A stretch of DNA of 64,000 nt from Ilex aquifolium. Its lineage: Eukaryota > Streptophyta > Magnoliopsida > Aquifoliales > Aquifoliaceae. The notes beneath the pieces were generated by a model. That model did not search any database. It worked only from the letters and a program-made list of their open reading frames with translations, and was not told the origin of the DNA. This document shows positions 10,886-22,082 of this stretch, piece by piece. The stretch covers positions 22,906,811 to 22,970,810 of the forward strand of contig OX637403.1 in assembly GCA_951799425.1 (NCBI GenBank). Direction: 5' to 3'. The stretch's first letter is position 1. Each line of letters opens with the position of its first letter. The position numbers and the translations under genes are program-made.

Positions 10886-11222
10886 TGGGTTAATAGTATT
10901 TTTGATCCCTAAAATATGTATATTTTATCAGTTTGGTTCATAAAATATCAATTTAGTCCCTAAAATTTGAATTCATGTCACTTTAGTCCCTAATCAGATA
11001 ATTTTGTTAAGTTTTTTTTTATGAAAGTGACCACGTGTCATTCATTCAGATAGTATCACGTGACCAATATGTGATTATTCTGTCAAAAACTTAACGGTCC
11101 ATCTATGTAGGAACCATTTAAATACGAATTGAATACTTTAGGGAGTAAATTGATAAAATTGATATTTTAAAAACTAAACTGACAGACTGCGCATACTTTA
11201 AGGATTAAAAATACTATTAACC
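10886..11222. mobile_element. MULE-type MITE, ~337 bp
   Basis: The ends are inverted: (tg)ggttaatagtattttt at 10886-10903 and aaaaatactattaacc at 11207-11222. The flanks ttttataac (10877-10885) and ttttataat (11223-11231) agree at 8 of 9 bases, a Mutator-type 9-bp duplication. The interior carries 'tttagtccctaaaatttg' type sequence and no coding potential. Confidence 0.75.
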
Positions 11223-11519
11223 TTTTATAATTTGTGTTAAATCGAGGGAACTCTTCAACCTACGTAATCCGCCCAAATAAGAAGTAAAAAAATTACTAGA
11301 CAGGTCATAAAACTCCAAAATTCACATTAAAAAATTGGATGTCATTACAAATATTAAAAATCATATGGGCACAATAGGTAAAAGGGAAAGAAAGTAGAAC
11401 AGCAGAAGAAAAGAATAGATACTTTCTTTTCTGATCATACTCAGTACTCAATGCCAAGACACCGCAATTAAATAAGTCTTAGATTTAATTATACGCCAAC
11501 CCACGACCTTCTGATTCTT

Positions 11520-11562
<43 letters not shown>

Positions 11563-11750
11563 GATGTCCCTACATACATTCCCATCTTAACTTCCCAATC
11601 AAAATTCTGTTACTCCCCTCTTCCTATGTTTCAACAAAATTACACACCCAACCTGCTTTGTTCAACAGCTTTCAGTGTCTCCATTGCTGATCACCTCTGA
11701 AGCTGAGATAAAGCTCTTGGTTGTTTTGTTTCCTCATTTTGTTAAAAAAT
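11223..11750 (+). promoter_or_regulatory. SYT4 upstream region and 5' leader with CT/CA microsatellite
   Basis: The 528 bases before the SYT4 ATG contain a (CT)n run followed directly by (CA)n at about 11517-11562. Pyrimidine-rich microsatellites of this type are common in plant 5' UTRs and core promoters. No TATA box can be assigned with confidence. Confidence 0.45.
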
Positions 11751-11855
11751 ATGTCTTTCTTCATGGGTCTCTTTTTTGGTATGGCATTGGGAATCGGATT
11801 GATAGTTGGCTTTGCTCGTTATGGGAACATCAGATCTAAGCGTCGCTCTGATTTG
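11751..11855 (+). CDS. SYT4: SYT4-like exon 1, N-terminal membrane anchor
   Basis: The 35 codons start at the first ATG in frame; an upstream extension would need a TTG start. They encode a hydrophobic segment of about 20 residues (GLFFGMALGIGLIVGF) followed by a basic RSKRRSDL stretch, as in plant synaptotagmins anchored in the ER. The donor is TTG|gtatgt, phase 0. Confidence 0.85.
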
Positions 11856-12155
11856 GTATGTGATTCATATCTTTCAACCCATTTTGTTCATTTTTGTTCT
11901 CATTCTGTTTGTTGATAGATACACATGCATGCAAATATATACATTCAATACACTTATAAGTCCGTATCTTTATGTGTGTGTGTATGTCTAGATTTGTTCT
12001 GATTTGATTAAGTATTTATCTTTCCTGTTAGCTTATTGTTCTTTCCTTTTGAATGATTTGAATACATACCCATTATGCATTTAGGCTACAACGATCGCGA
12101 CTTTCGCCCGGATGACGGTTCAAGATTCAAGGAAAATTCTTCCAGCTGAGTTTTA

Positions 12156-14217
12156 TGTTGTCCGAATTTGGTATTGACAATTTACGTGCAAGTATACACG
12201 ATCAACAAGTAATAAAGTGATAAGTAGATTATCGTTCCCACGGAGAATTATTTCTACCAACTTTCAAGTACTAATTTTATATCAATTCGATTTTATTTAA
12301 ACAATAGAAATTAAACTATGAATTCACTAATTTAAGACTAAACCTAAATTTAAGAATCAAAGATTAAATTTAACGGATAGAAGAAGTTAAGATTACAACT
12401 TCCCCTAATGCTTCGTATAAATCTTTCCACTCTCTTTCCAGTTAATTGATCAAAATAAGTTGTTAACTGAGACTTCAAAATTATTCATCAAACCTCTTCC
12501 GATAGTAAGATAAAAATATCTCTCCCAATTAAATTACTATATTCCTATGCAAAATAAGTTGGAAAAGATTCATTAAGTTCTGATGGTGTAAACCTGAGGG
12601 GAAGAGCTATGGATCAAGATTAATTGGAATGGATGAACGATCTGTGTGGAAGTTAGTACAGAGTCTGAGCTACAGGGCTCGTGCTTGATAATGCAGGTTG
12701 ATGCTTAGAGAATTTGGGAAAGGGGATGTTAACAAGACAAGATTATAGTGGTTCACCGGCATGAGCTCGGCTAGTCCACTCTGTAATGGAGTTTATGGCT
12801 CCTTTCTCTCTTATTGGTCGGATTGAATGTGTTACAACAGAATACTCAGGGTCTTAGGGTTTCTAATTGTCCTCTTCCTCAATGGAGGCTGTCCCTCCCT
12901 TTTATAACCTCATACTTACCTCTAATACGAAATTACCTCCTATATCTAAGGGATCGTGCCCTATCTTCATCCATAATTCCGGGGTTACCTAAACTTCTTT
13001 CGGTTGACTTCAAACGGAGATATCTTTGCCTTCTTCCATGGGATTCTCCTTAGTTTTAGGAGGGGATCGTGGTTGAATACCGGTTTCATGCCCTGGATTG
13101 GTTCTGCTTCATTTATAATGGTGATCCGTTGTCATCTTGCTGTCCTCTTAGCTTTTCCCCTCTCGTGTCTTTAGCTGGGAGCGCCAATCTCGGCTGGGTG
13201 AGCTCAGCCCATGGCCTGGTGAGCTCGGCTTATTTTGCCTGGACTCCCGAGCTGAGCTCATTTTCTGGGCTCGTGTTTAGGGTTTATTTTAAGTATCATC
13301 AAGTTCAAACTCTCATAAAAGTTACACACGACATATAGGTATATTCCTATCCTATACACAAACCCAGCAATTCAATCCTAAGAAGAATTAACCAGACGCA
13401 TGTCATCATATTCAGATCTAAACCTAGAATTCATCTTCCAATTTCATCTAGGTTATCAAATTAATTGTTGGCCACACAATTATATATTAAGCACAAAATA
13501 TGACAAACAACTCATATATGATCAATAAAACTAGAATCGAGAGTAGATCAATTTAACTAGACATTAGGTTCCGTTGCAATCTTAATAAGAATTTAGTTCA
13601 TAATGTAACTGAAAAACATCCTTCTAAAATTAAACAACATCTCAAAAAATCAAGAAGTAAAAGTAAGAGAAAAGAATGAAAACTTAGTTGCAAGCTTCAA
13701 TTCCTCTCTAGCCTTCAAGTCCGATTTTCTTCATGTCGGTTCCTTCGATTCTTGCCTTCAATTTTCTATCAATCTTTGGTGTTTTTCCTTTTTTTCAGTC
13801 CCCAAAAACAGTATTTTTATATTTCCCTCAAACCCTAGCACATAATAGGCATTAGAGTCCAATTTCGGTTCAAAAACAAGTCCTAATTTGCGTCCAACTT
13901 CCACCACAAGCGCTGCTGCGCTGGGACAGCGCTTAATGGGCAGTAAGTGGGCGCTGGGGCGCTGAAACAGTGCTGGAACAGCGCTGACCCTTTTTTCCCT
14001 TCAGCTCTCTTTGTTGTTTTGCCTTTAAAAATCCAACTTTTAGGCTCCAAATTGACCTTGTTTCCTTCCAAATGATCTTGTTTGCTTCCAAATGATGATT
14101 CCTATCAAATAACATCAAAACACACAAAACAAATAAAAAAGAACATAAAATAATTGAAAACTTGCAAATTCCTCAAGCCGAAAGTACTCAATTCGTAGGT
14201 ATAAAACTGACTCATCA
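12156..14217 (-). mobile_element. solo LTR inserted in SYT4 exon 2
   Basis: On the minus strand it begins TGATGAGTCAGTTTTATACC and ends with a U5-like 'gtgggaacgataatctac...' segment and ...GGACAACA. It is flanked by TTTTA (12151-12155) and TTCTA (14218-14222), a 5-bp duplication with one later change within the codons for Phe-Tyr. It is 2062 bp including a nested 721-bp LTR plus its 5-bp duplication, so about 1336 bp originally. A minus-strand TATA-like box lies at about 13814-13824, with AGCGCT words upstream of it at 13909-13985. Confidence 0.8.
12581..13301. mobile_element. nested solo LTR, 721 bp, inside the exon-2 LTR
   Basis: It starts TGATGGTG, ends ATCATCA, and is flanked by a perfect AGTTC duplication (12576-12580 and 13302-13306). 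It contains a plus-strand TATA-like 'cttttataacc' near 12898-12908 and repeated 'gagctcggct' / 'gagctcagcc' words (12765-13256). No coding domain is present. The family is not identified. Confidence 0.75.
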
Positions 14218-14330
14218 TTCTACCCTTCTTGGGTTGTGTTTTCAAAGAGGCAGAAGTTGAGTTACCCTCCTCTCTCTTAATCATTAATATTTTGTTTAGT
14301 ATCTCAAAAGAAGTTTTTCGTTAATTGCAG

Positions 14331-14381
14331 CTAAATTGGCTTAATCAACACCTTGACAAAATCTGGCCATATGTAAATGAG
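14331..14381 (+). CDS. SYT4: SYT4-like exon 3
   Basis: The 17 codons (LNWLNQHLDKIWPYVNE) have acceptor tgcag|CTA and donor GAG|gtaatt, phase 0. They lie in the conserved start of the SMP domain. Confidence 0.9.
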
Positions 14382-14483
14382 GTAATTCTCTGTTTTCAAT
14401 CCAGCAAAATGTTTATTTGTTTGTTGAATTTAATTAGTTGGCATTGAGAATGGTTTTTTTTTTTTTGTAATGGGGTGGCGTAG

Positions 14484-14604
14484 GCAGCATCGGAGCTAAT
14501 AAGAAGCTCAGTTGAGCCAATTCTTGAGCAATATAGACCAGTAATCTTATCTTCCCTCAAATTTTCAAAATTGACACTTGGGACTATTGCTCCACAATTT
14601 ACAG
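14484..14604 (+). CDS. SYT4: SYT4-like exon 4
   Basis: It encodes AASELIRSSVEPILEQYRP followed by SLKFSKLTLGTIAPQFT, the SMP core. It must end in phase 1 (ACAG|) to join exon 5, but the junction reads ACAGTTAGG, where ACAG|GTTAGG would be expected. One G therefore seems to be missing at the donor. Splicing at the available GT (ACA|GTTAGG) would shift the frame. Confidence 0.85.
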
Positions 14605-16384
14605 TTAGGTTTAACTGCTAATTTCACTTATGCTTCAAGTAGAAAATATTGTCTATTGGCTTGGAAACTGGCAAGTTAATGCATGTTTAAGATTCTGAAA
14701 AATAGAAAACTTGACACAAGGGGACAGAAAACAGAATGGGAAGGCATAGCTCTGCATATGCCTAATACCTGAACTGCCCTATTCTTGTTAGAGACTAAAA
14801 GCTTCCCTAAGAAAAAGATTACCCCCCTTCTCTATTGAGGTAGCTGATGTGACCATGGAATCCCAAGTGGCCATTATAGTGTTTTTTACAATTTCCAGAA
14901 AGCCTCGGATTTTTATTCGCATGCTCATCGATTGTTTTGGAAGTTAGATGCCTGGTATGATGGTTATCTTGCATTTTTTCAAAAACAAAATTTGGGTTAG
15001 CTAAGAAGTTTTGGGAATCTGAGTAACAGGGCAATTGTTAGTTGAATTTTCAGCATTATTCAAGAAAATTTTATAAACATATATAAAGAGAAACTTATTT
15101 GATCAAAGCCATTATTGCATGTTACAGCAATTTGATTATGCATATAGGACTAATATATGTAATATCTCAACGCTTGCAGAAATTTCATTATATTCTTGAT
15201 GTTTCCTGAAATTGTTAGTCTGCTTTCGTCTTAAACAAGCATTTTTGTTACTATGATAGACTTCCTGTCCCATTGAAATATTTTTCCTTTAATTTCGTTT
15301 TATTTCCTTAATGGTTTAGAAGAATCCTCCACCACTGACTAATTTATGTGATTTTTTGTTATTTATTATCTTGCACTAGTACCAATCGGAACCTGTTCAG
15401 TCCAGTTTTAGCTAAATCGGTTGCAACAAAGATAGCTGATTCGATTGGTGGTGGCAAAGTCTAGAAGCCTTGCACTCAAATATTGCAGATATAGGTGCAT
15501 GATACAATGCCATGTGATTGTCATGATTAAATCTCATGAATCCTAATCTTGTCTAATTCAATTGCAATTCAATTTAATTTGTTTTCAGCAAACCAAGGCC
15601 AAATATCAGGCTTTAGCTCTTTCATCATCTGCTACTGTTTTCAACAGAGGTGGGATTCTTTTTTTCCATGTGGATGAGGATAATGCCTTCATTATGCCAT
15701 AACCCTCATACCATTTGTTGAATCTTCTCAAGAGCTTATATTTATGATTCACCAGAATTGAGATTAATAAATCTTTCCATATTAACTAAAATAAATAACA
15801 TCCTTGACTTACCAATGATATTACTTCAATTATTTCCTTCCCAACTTCGTAAATTTGACCATGACATATGGTTTATTGTTTCTATATGACAGCGAAGTAA
15901 TTCCACCAAGTCAAGTTTGATTTTCAAATTCTATTACCAGTACTGGATTTAACTTCAATCAAAATGTTGCAAAGATAAGAATCTATTATGCATATGTCTT
16001 ACTGTTGCTCAATCTACTTTGCTTAGACTGTTTTGAGGTCTTGAGTGTGACTACACAGAAGTCCTTATTGATGGCTCTTACCTTAAATTGAATGAGACCT
16101 CTGTTTCTTCAGAATTATTGCCAGTTAGACGGGAATACCCAACTTGTCTGTGCCGTCGTTTCAGGAGGAGAGCTTTTCCTTATACCAATTAGTAGTTCTT
16201 GATACATACTATGAATTCTGAACTGAATCATTCACATTGAGCTTTTTGTTCTTCTAAAACTCTATTAGCAGCTTATATGTCATCCAGAAATATTGTTGCT
16301 GGCCATTGGTTGTCTTCTCTAGTTAAGGAAGTGAAATCCATCCAATCCAGAGTGGTTCATTTAGCAATGTCTAGAATATGACCT
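14605..16384. other. SYT4 intron 4, part upstream of the copia insertion
   Basis: AT-rich intron sequence. No further exon or bounded repeat was recognised. Confidence 0.6.
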
Positions 16385-16522
16385 TGTTGGAGATATTTCC
16401 TAATTTATTAGGGTTTTCCTTTTCCTAGTTTATTAGGGTTTTTGTACCTTTATTATTTGACTATATATACGGGGGCTCTACACTTAGTTTATATCCATTT
16501 TTCACTCATAATTATTTCAAGT
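16385..16522 (+). repeat. 5' LTR of copia 1
   Basis: It starts TGTTGGAGATATTTCC, has a TATA box (ctatatatacgggggctc near 16460-16477) and ends CAAGT immediately before the primer binding site. The AGT ending rather than CA is supported by the target duplication of copia 2. Confidence 0.85.
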
Positions 16523-16534
16523 TGGTATCAGAGC
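16523..16534 (+). other. primer binding site of copia 1
   Basis: TGGTATCAGAGC, complementary to the 3' end of plant initiator methionine tRNA. Confidence 0.9.
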
Positions 16535-17436
16535 CAATCTCAACCCTAACCCTAACCCTAACTCTTGCCCCTCCACCACGTCGCAATCCCAGAAATATAC
16601 AAACAACCCATAGTCTGCAACTCCACCTTCATCGACGGCAGACCACCAACCCAATCACCAGCAAACAGCCACCACGTCTCAGCCATAGCCCAGCGACAAC
16701 CCAGCAGAGGACCACCGACCACCGACCAGCATACTGCCGAAACCACCCAGGCCATCAAACTGCCCTGCTAGCACCGAAACATCATCAGCCCATTCACCAA
16801 ACTAAGCCACCGTCCATTCAAACCCCACCGACAGCCCATTCACCAAACCACCCAACACCGAAATCGTCCAACCTCTGAACAGTCCAACGAACAGCAACAC
16901 ACCGACTAGCACCATACACCATACACTCAAACACCATACACTCAGCCCACCGACTAGCACCGACTGCCCAATAAACCCAATACATCTGCCCATTCAAACC
17001 CACTGCCCAGGCCACACCGACTGTCCAGCAGCACCGAACACCCAGCAGAACCGAAACACCCAAACCACATACTCACCTGCAAACCTGCCCAGCGAACCAA
17101 GGAGACATATCCACATGCTCAAGTCATATTAAAACATCCGGCCCACTGTCTTTTTGTCACTGCTTCGTATTTATCTTCGTGCTCCGAATTATTTGGGGTC
17201 GTAGGATCTTTTAAAGAGGAGTCGAATCCTCTTATTTGTTGATCTGCTCGTGATGCAGTAGATCATTTATTTATACTGGATTTCTGGGCACCGTGACTTG
17301 ATTATTGGGGAGCTTTCTGGACCTTCTTTCTCTGTCGCTACTGTTCGACTGGAGGTATATTGTTCTCCCTTATTTTATCTCTCTATTTATTTTAGAGTTG
17401 TTCTTCTGTCACGGGTGCCCTAGTATTATTGTTGAT
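16535..17436 (+). other. copia 1 leader with telomere-like motif
   Basis: This ~900-bp untranslated leader contains three tandem CCCTAA units (about 16544-16561) and a long C/A-rich, G-poor tract with repeated 'caccgactagcaccgactgcc' type words near 16900-17040. Proline- and threonine-rich open frames here look compositional rather than coding. Confidence 0.55.
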
Positions 17437-20400
17437 ATGACTACTACTGAGGGATTTGAGACCTCTACCGTTGAGACCTCTATTGGTACTTCTACTTTTA
17501 TGTTTGACCAGTATACAGTACCTACTGGCACAGTTACATTACCAGCACTGCCGGGCATGATCTCTCAGAAAGTTACGGCACAGTTGTTAAATGGCCGTAA
17601 CTTCGCTGAGTGGTCTCGCTCATTCCAGCTTTTCCTAGGCCGTGTAGGGAAGCTTGGTTGGCTGACGGGATCTCACCCAAAGCCAGCTGATGCCGACCCT
17701 GGATATTCTGCGTGGTTCTCTGAGAACTGCGCCATTCTTGGATGGTTATTTGGTTCGATGGAGCCATCTGTTTGCAGGATTCATCAGTTTCATAGCTTTG
17801 TTCCGAAGCTATGGAGCGCATTATCAGAGATGTATTCTCAGTCAGGACGGGGAGTTCGTGTTTATGAGCTTTCTCAAGAGCTCTCATATGCTCGGCAGGG
17901 AGATATGACAGTTCAGGATTATTATGGGTATTTGACCCAGCGCTGGCTTGAGTATGAGACTCTACGTCCTCTTGCTGCTATTCCGAAGATAGAGCCCGAG
18001 GGAGCAGCATTCTTGCATACTCGAGAGCAGGAGGATAGGATTCACAAGTTCCTTATGGGACTTCGTGATGAGTTTGAGGGACCTCGTTCACAGATCTTGT
18101 CGATGATGAGGCTTCCGTCTCTTTATGAGGTGTATGCGATGATTGAGCAGCATGAGCGCCGCCTCCGTGTTGCATCACTTCCAGTTACGGCATTGACTCC
18201 TCCAGCTGACCAGATGGCTCTTGCAGCTACTGCCGGGTCTCGTTCAGGATCCTCAGCCAGAGGTCGACAGCGCTCGGACCAGCGCCGTCAGGGTGCCTTA
18301 GATCAGCGCAGACAGGGGGATTCTCGTCAGTGCGATTATTGTGGCCGACCAGGACATCTCAGAGCTGCTTGTTGGAAGCTCCATCCGGAGCTTAAGCCGC
18401 CTCCTCGCGGTCGTACTGCTGCTATTGCTGAGATACCACCACCTACTTCCGCTGCTCCTACTGCTACTCCTACTATTCCTCCTTGGCAGAGTGATATGGA
18501 TGCTATCACTTCCCGATTGGATATACTTATGTCCGCCCTGACCCCTCAGGGTCCGACTTCTGCTACTGCCACCACTACAGGTATACCTCGTGTCTTTCAT
18601 GCTTGTGCCAGTCCGTCTCCTCTTTGGATGCTGGACTCGGGTGCGAATGGTCATATGACAGGTGAGGCCCATCACTTCACCACTTTTGATGAGCAGTTAC
18701 ATACACAGGTTCAGCTAGCAGATGGGACACATGCCCCTATTGTTAGTAGGGGTACAGTCCGCCTCCCAGATGGCTTTACATTACATTCAGTTTTTCATGC
18801 GCCAAAGTTGGCCATAAATCTATTATCTGTACATCAATTAGCCAGAGATTTTCATTGTGCGGTTGTATTCTTATCTGATTCGTGTTATTTGCAGGACCTG
18901 AGTACCAGGAGGATTATTATCAGGGGACATGAGAGAGATGAACTGTATTATCTAGGCGATCCACCTCCAGTTTCACCAGTTCCTTCACCTCCATCACCTG
19001 CACCTGATTTGTCTTTATCTGTTCCTAGCTTGCATGCTAGTATTTTACCTAGTACTTGTCGTTATGATTTTTCGTCACAAACTGTTCAGTTTTGGCATGA
19101 CTGTTTTGGACATACAAATTTTAAATATTTATGTATGTTGTTTCCTGCTTTGAGCAAGACTTGTGTTGATGGTAAACTTGATTGTGTTATATGTTCCCTA
19201 TCGAAACATGTTAGGACCAGTTATATTCCTCGCATGCACCAGTCACCAAAGCCATTTGATCTAATACACTCTGATATTTGGGGACCCTCTCCAGTTACTG
19301 CTCTGTCAGGTGCTCGATACTATGTGACATTTATAGATGACCATACCCGTTGTACCTGGGTCTACCTTTTGCATAGGAAGTCTGATGTACTCCCAATCAT
19401 CACTCAGTTTCTCCAGATGATTAAGACACAATTCGATATCATTGTTCGTGCTCTTCGTTCGGATAATGCCAAAGAATATGTGTCTGATGCCTTAGTGTCT
19501 CACCTTTCTTCCCAGGGTATCCTTCAGCAGCTCACTTGTCCATATACTCCTGAGCAAAATGGAGTTGCTGAAAGGAAAAATAGGAGTCTGATAGGGATGG
19601 TACGTTGTATGCTTAGAGGTATGGGGGTACCAAAATCTTATTGGCATTTTGCTGTTTTGACTTCTACCTTTCTATGCAATCGTACACCGAGTCGTGTTCT
19701 TCAGCATAGGGCTCCCTTACAGGTCCTATTCCCTGAACGGACACTTTTTCCGGTCCCCCCTCGTGTTTTTGGCTGCACATGTTTTGTTCAGGATCAGTCT
19801 CCTACTCGCCATAAGCTTGATGATGAAGCGATTCATTGTGTCTTTGTGGGCTATTGTCATCAGTCTAAGGGGTATCGGTGCTATGATCCTATTAGGCGCC
19901 GTATGTATCATAGTCTAGATGTTACTTTTCTTGAGCATATTCCTTATTTTTCTTCCAGTCCTGTGTCTTCCCCTCCAGGTGATGATACTCCCTTTGATTT
20001 TCCATTAGCACAGGAGCCAGATCCATTGGTCACTATCACTACAGAGTCATCAGTCTCTCCTCCTCCAAAGCCACTCATCCCTCTCTCTCATCCCCCTGCT
20101 GATGTCCCCTTTACCTCAGGCGATGCAGGTAATACTTCTCAGTTCATTGAGCATATTGATGCACCTGTTGTTAGTACTGATGAGATTGCAGGTACTGAGC
20201 CAGTTACTTTACCTGATGAGACATTATCAGTAGAGGATGATGATCTAGGGCGTCGTTATCCGCAGCGTGATCATCATCCAGTTGTTCGTTATGGTTGGAC
20301 CGCCAGGGTTTTATATCCGATCTCTGCTTATGTTTCTTATGGTGATCTGTCTCCTACATTTCGAGCTTATAGTATGGCTTTATCAGATACTCCGGTTCCT

Positions 20401-21963
20401 CGCTCTGTTTCAGAGGCTATGCGAGAGCCCCAGTGGGTTCTTGCCATGCAGACGGAGATGAACGCTCTTCAGCGTAATCATACGTGGGATCTTGTCTCTT
20501 TACCTTCAGGGGTGAAGACTGTTGGTTGTCGATGGGTTTACACCCTGAAGTTTCTGGCGGATGGTACTATTGATCGTCACAAGGCTAGGCTTGTGGCGAA
20601 GGGCTTTACTCAGGTACCAGGTCGTGATTTTGGTGCTACCTTTGCCCCCGTGGCAAAATTGACTACTGTTTGATTGATTATTTCTCTGGCTGCGGAGTAC
20701 TCTTGGCCTCTTCATCAGTTGGATGTGAAGAATGCATTTCTTCACGGTGATCTAGACGAGATTATTTATATGGATGCACCACCGGGCTTTCGTGGTGAGG
20801 GGGAGTATGCTGGAAAGGTATGTCGACTGCGTAAGTCTCTTTATGGACTGAAACAGTCACCACGAGCCTGGTTCTCTCGCTTTAGTGGTGTAGTTGTACG
20901 TTTAGGGTTCACCAGATGTCATTCTGATCATACCTGCTTCATTCGACGGAATACTTCTGGACAGTGTGTCATCCTGTTGGTATATGTTGTTGATATTATT
21001 ATTACTGGAGATGATGTTTCTGGGACTGCGCAGGTCAAGGTAGACCTTGGGAAGGCCTTCGATGTGAAGGACCTTGGATTTCTGCGATACTTTCTTGGGA
21101 TTGAGGTTGCCCGTAGTAGCAGGGGTATTGTTCTTTCTCAGAGAAAGTATGTCCTGGATCTTCTCTCAGACACTGGGATGCTAGGGTGCAAACCGGCATC
21201 ATCACCTATGATTCCAAACCTGAAGCTTACTGCTGAAGGTGAGGAGTTGAGAGATCCGACTGTTTATTAGAGGTTGGTAGGTAGACTTATCTACCTAGGC
21301 AACACTAGGCCAGACATTTCATTTGCTGTCAGCCGAGTTAGTCAGTTCATGCACAGGCCATGTCAGCCTCATCTTGATGCAGTTTATCATATTCTTCGGT
21401 ATCTCAAGTCTTGTCCCAGACTTGGGTTGTTCTATGCATCAGGATCTCAGACTGGTTCTCTAGCCTGTTATTCAGATTCAGATTATGGGGGAGCGTGTGA
21501 CGGTCGATCTACTACGGGCTTCTGTGCTTTTCGAGGGACTCATCTTATCTCTTGGAAGAGCAAGAAGCAGGCGGTTGTCTCCCGCTCTTCAGCAGAGGCA
21601 GAGTATCGGGCACTGGCACTTGGCATGTGTGAGATTATCTGGTTGCGATCGATTCTTGGCGAGTTGGGATTTCCAGTGACTTCTCCATCCACATTATATT
21701 GTGATAATCGATCTGCTATTCAGCTCGCTTCTGACTCTGTGCTACACGAGAGGACGAAGCATATAGAGATCGATGTTTACTTTCTTCGGGAGAAGGTTAG
21801 CTGTGGTATTGTTACTCCATTGTTTGTAGGGACCAGTGATCAGGTTGCGGATGTTTTCACAAAACCTGTCACTCTATCCATTCTTCAGAACTCAGTTGTC
21901 AAGTTTGGCTTAGTTGATATTTTTGCGCCTAGCTTGAGGGGGAGTGTTGGAGATATTTCCTAA
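17437..21963 (+). pseudogene. copia 1 gag-pol polyprotein, two nonsense codons
   Basis: The frame from the first ATG (MTTTEGFETS) spans 1509 codons including stops. In order: gag; zinc knuckle CDYCGRPGHLRAACWKLH (near 18330); protease LDSGANGHMTG (near 18635); integrase HHCC (WHDCFGH, then CVIC) and DDE core (HSDIWGP, RSDNAKEY, EQNGVAERKN); RT (RLVAKGFTQ, NAFLHGDLDE); RNase H (YSDSDYGG, SRSSAEAEYRAL). A TGA at 20671-20673 and a TAG at 21268-21270 replace Arg and Gln codons of copia 2. The RT motif YVDD reads YVVD, the third residue changed at 20989-20991. About 18 residues near 20090 are missing relative to copia 2. The frame ends inside the 3' LTR. Confidence 0.9.
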
Positions 21964-22082
21964 TTTATTAGGGTTTTCCTTTTCCTAGTTTATTAGGGTT
22001 TTTGTACCTTTATTATTTGACTATATATACGGGGGCTCTACACTTAGTTTGTATCCCTTTTTCACTCATAATTATTTCAAGT
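21945..22082 (+). repeat. 3' LTR of copia 1
   Basis: Identical to the 5' LTR except at two positions. The polyprotein stop (21961-21963) lies inside it. Confidence 0.85.

Larger units (their letters stand above)
12085..14256 (+). pseudogene. SYT4: SYT4-like exon 2, split by nested solo LTRs
   Basis: The left part (12085-12155, acceptor tttag|GCTACA) encodes ATTIATFARMTVQDSRK and ends at PAEF. The right part (14218-14256) encodes FYPSWVVFSKRQK. Both are colinear with the start of the SMP region of plant SYT4. A 2062-bp LTR sits between them; without it the exon is 105 nt, phase 0. Read through, the frame stops a few codons into the LTR. The expected donor AAG|GT reads AAGTTGAG, one G short, so using the nearest GT would shift the frame. 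Confidence 0.8.
16385..22082 (+). mobile_element. Ty1/copia element 1, near full length, in SYT4 intron 4
   Basis: Two 138-bp LTRs (16385-16522 and 21945-22082) differ at two positions. The primer site TGGTATCAGAGC (16523-16534) complements initiator Met tRNA and directly follows the 5' LTR. A purine tract (agcttgagggggag) precedes the 3' LTR. One frame encodes gag, protease, integrase, RT and RNase H. Two nonsense codons and a mutated RT active site make it inactive. The flanks GACCT and AATCT agree at only 3 of 5 bases, so a target duplication is not proven. It is the same family as the minus-strand copy at 30154-34736. Confidence 0.9.

Noticed and set aside
11721..11750. Earlier start for SYT4
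   Set aside because: It would need a TTG start; the ATG at 11751 begins right before the conserved hydrophobic segment.
12581..13301. Open frames 12814-13053 and 13069-13338
   Set aside because: They fall inside or across the border of the nested LTR and show no domain.
16541..16563. Telomere or interstitial telomere array
   Set aside because: Only three units, CCCTAA rather than plant CCCTAAA, and inside a retrotransposon leader.
16522..17063. Several open frames (up to 118 codons) on both strands in the copia 1 leader
   Set aside because: The C/A-rich composition leaves few stop codons; proteins are low-complexity P/T/H or W/V/G runs with no family.
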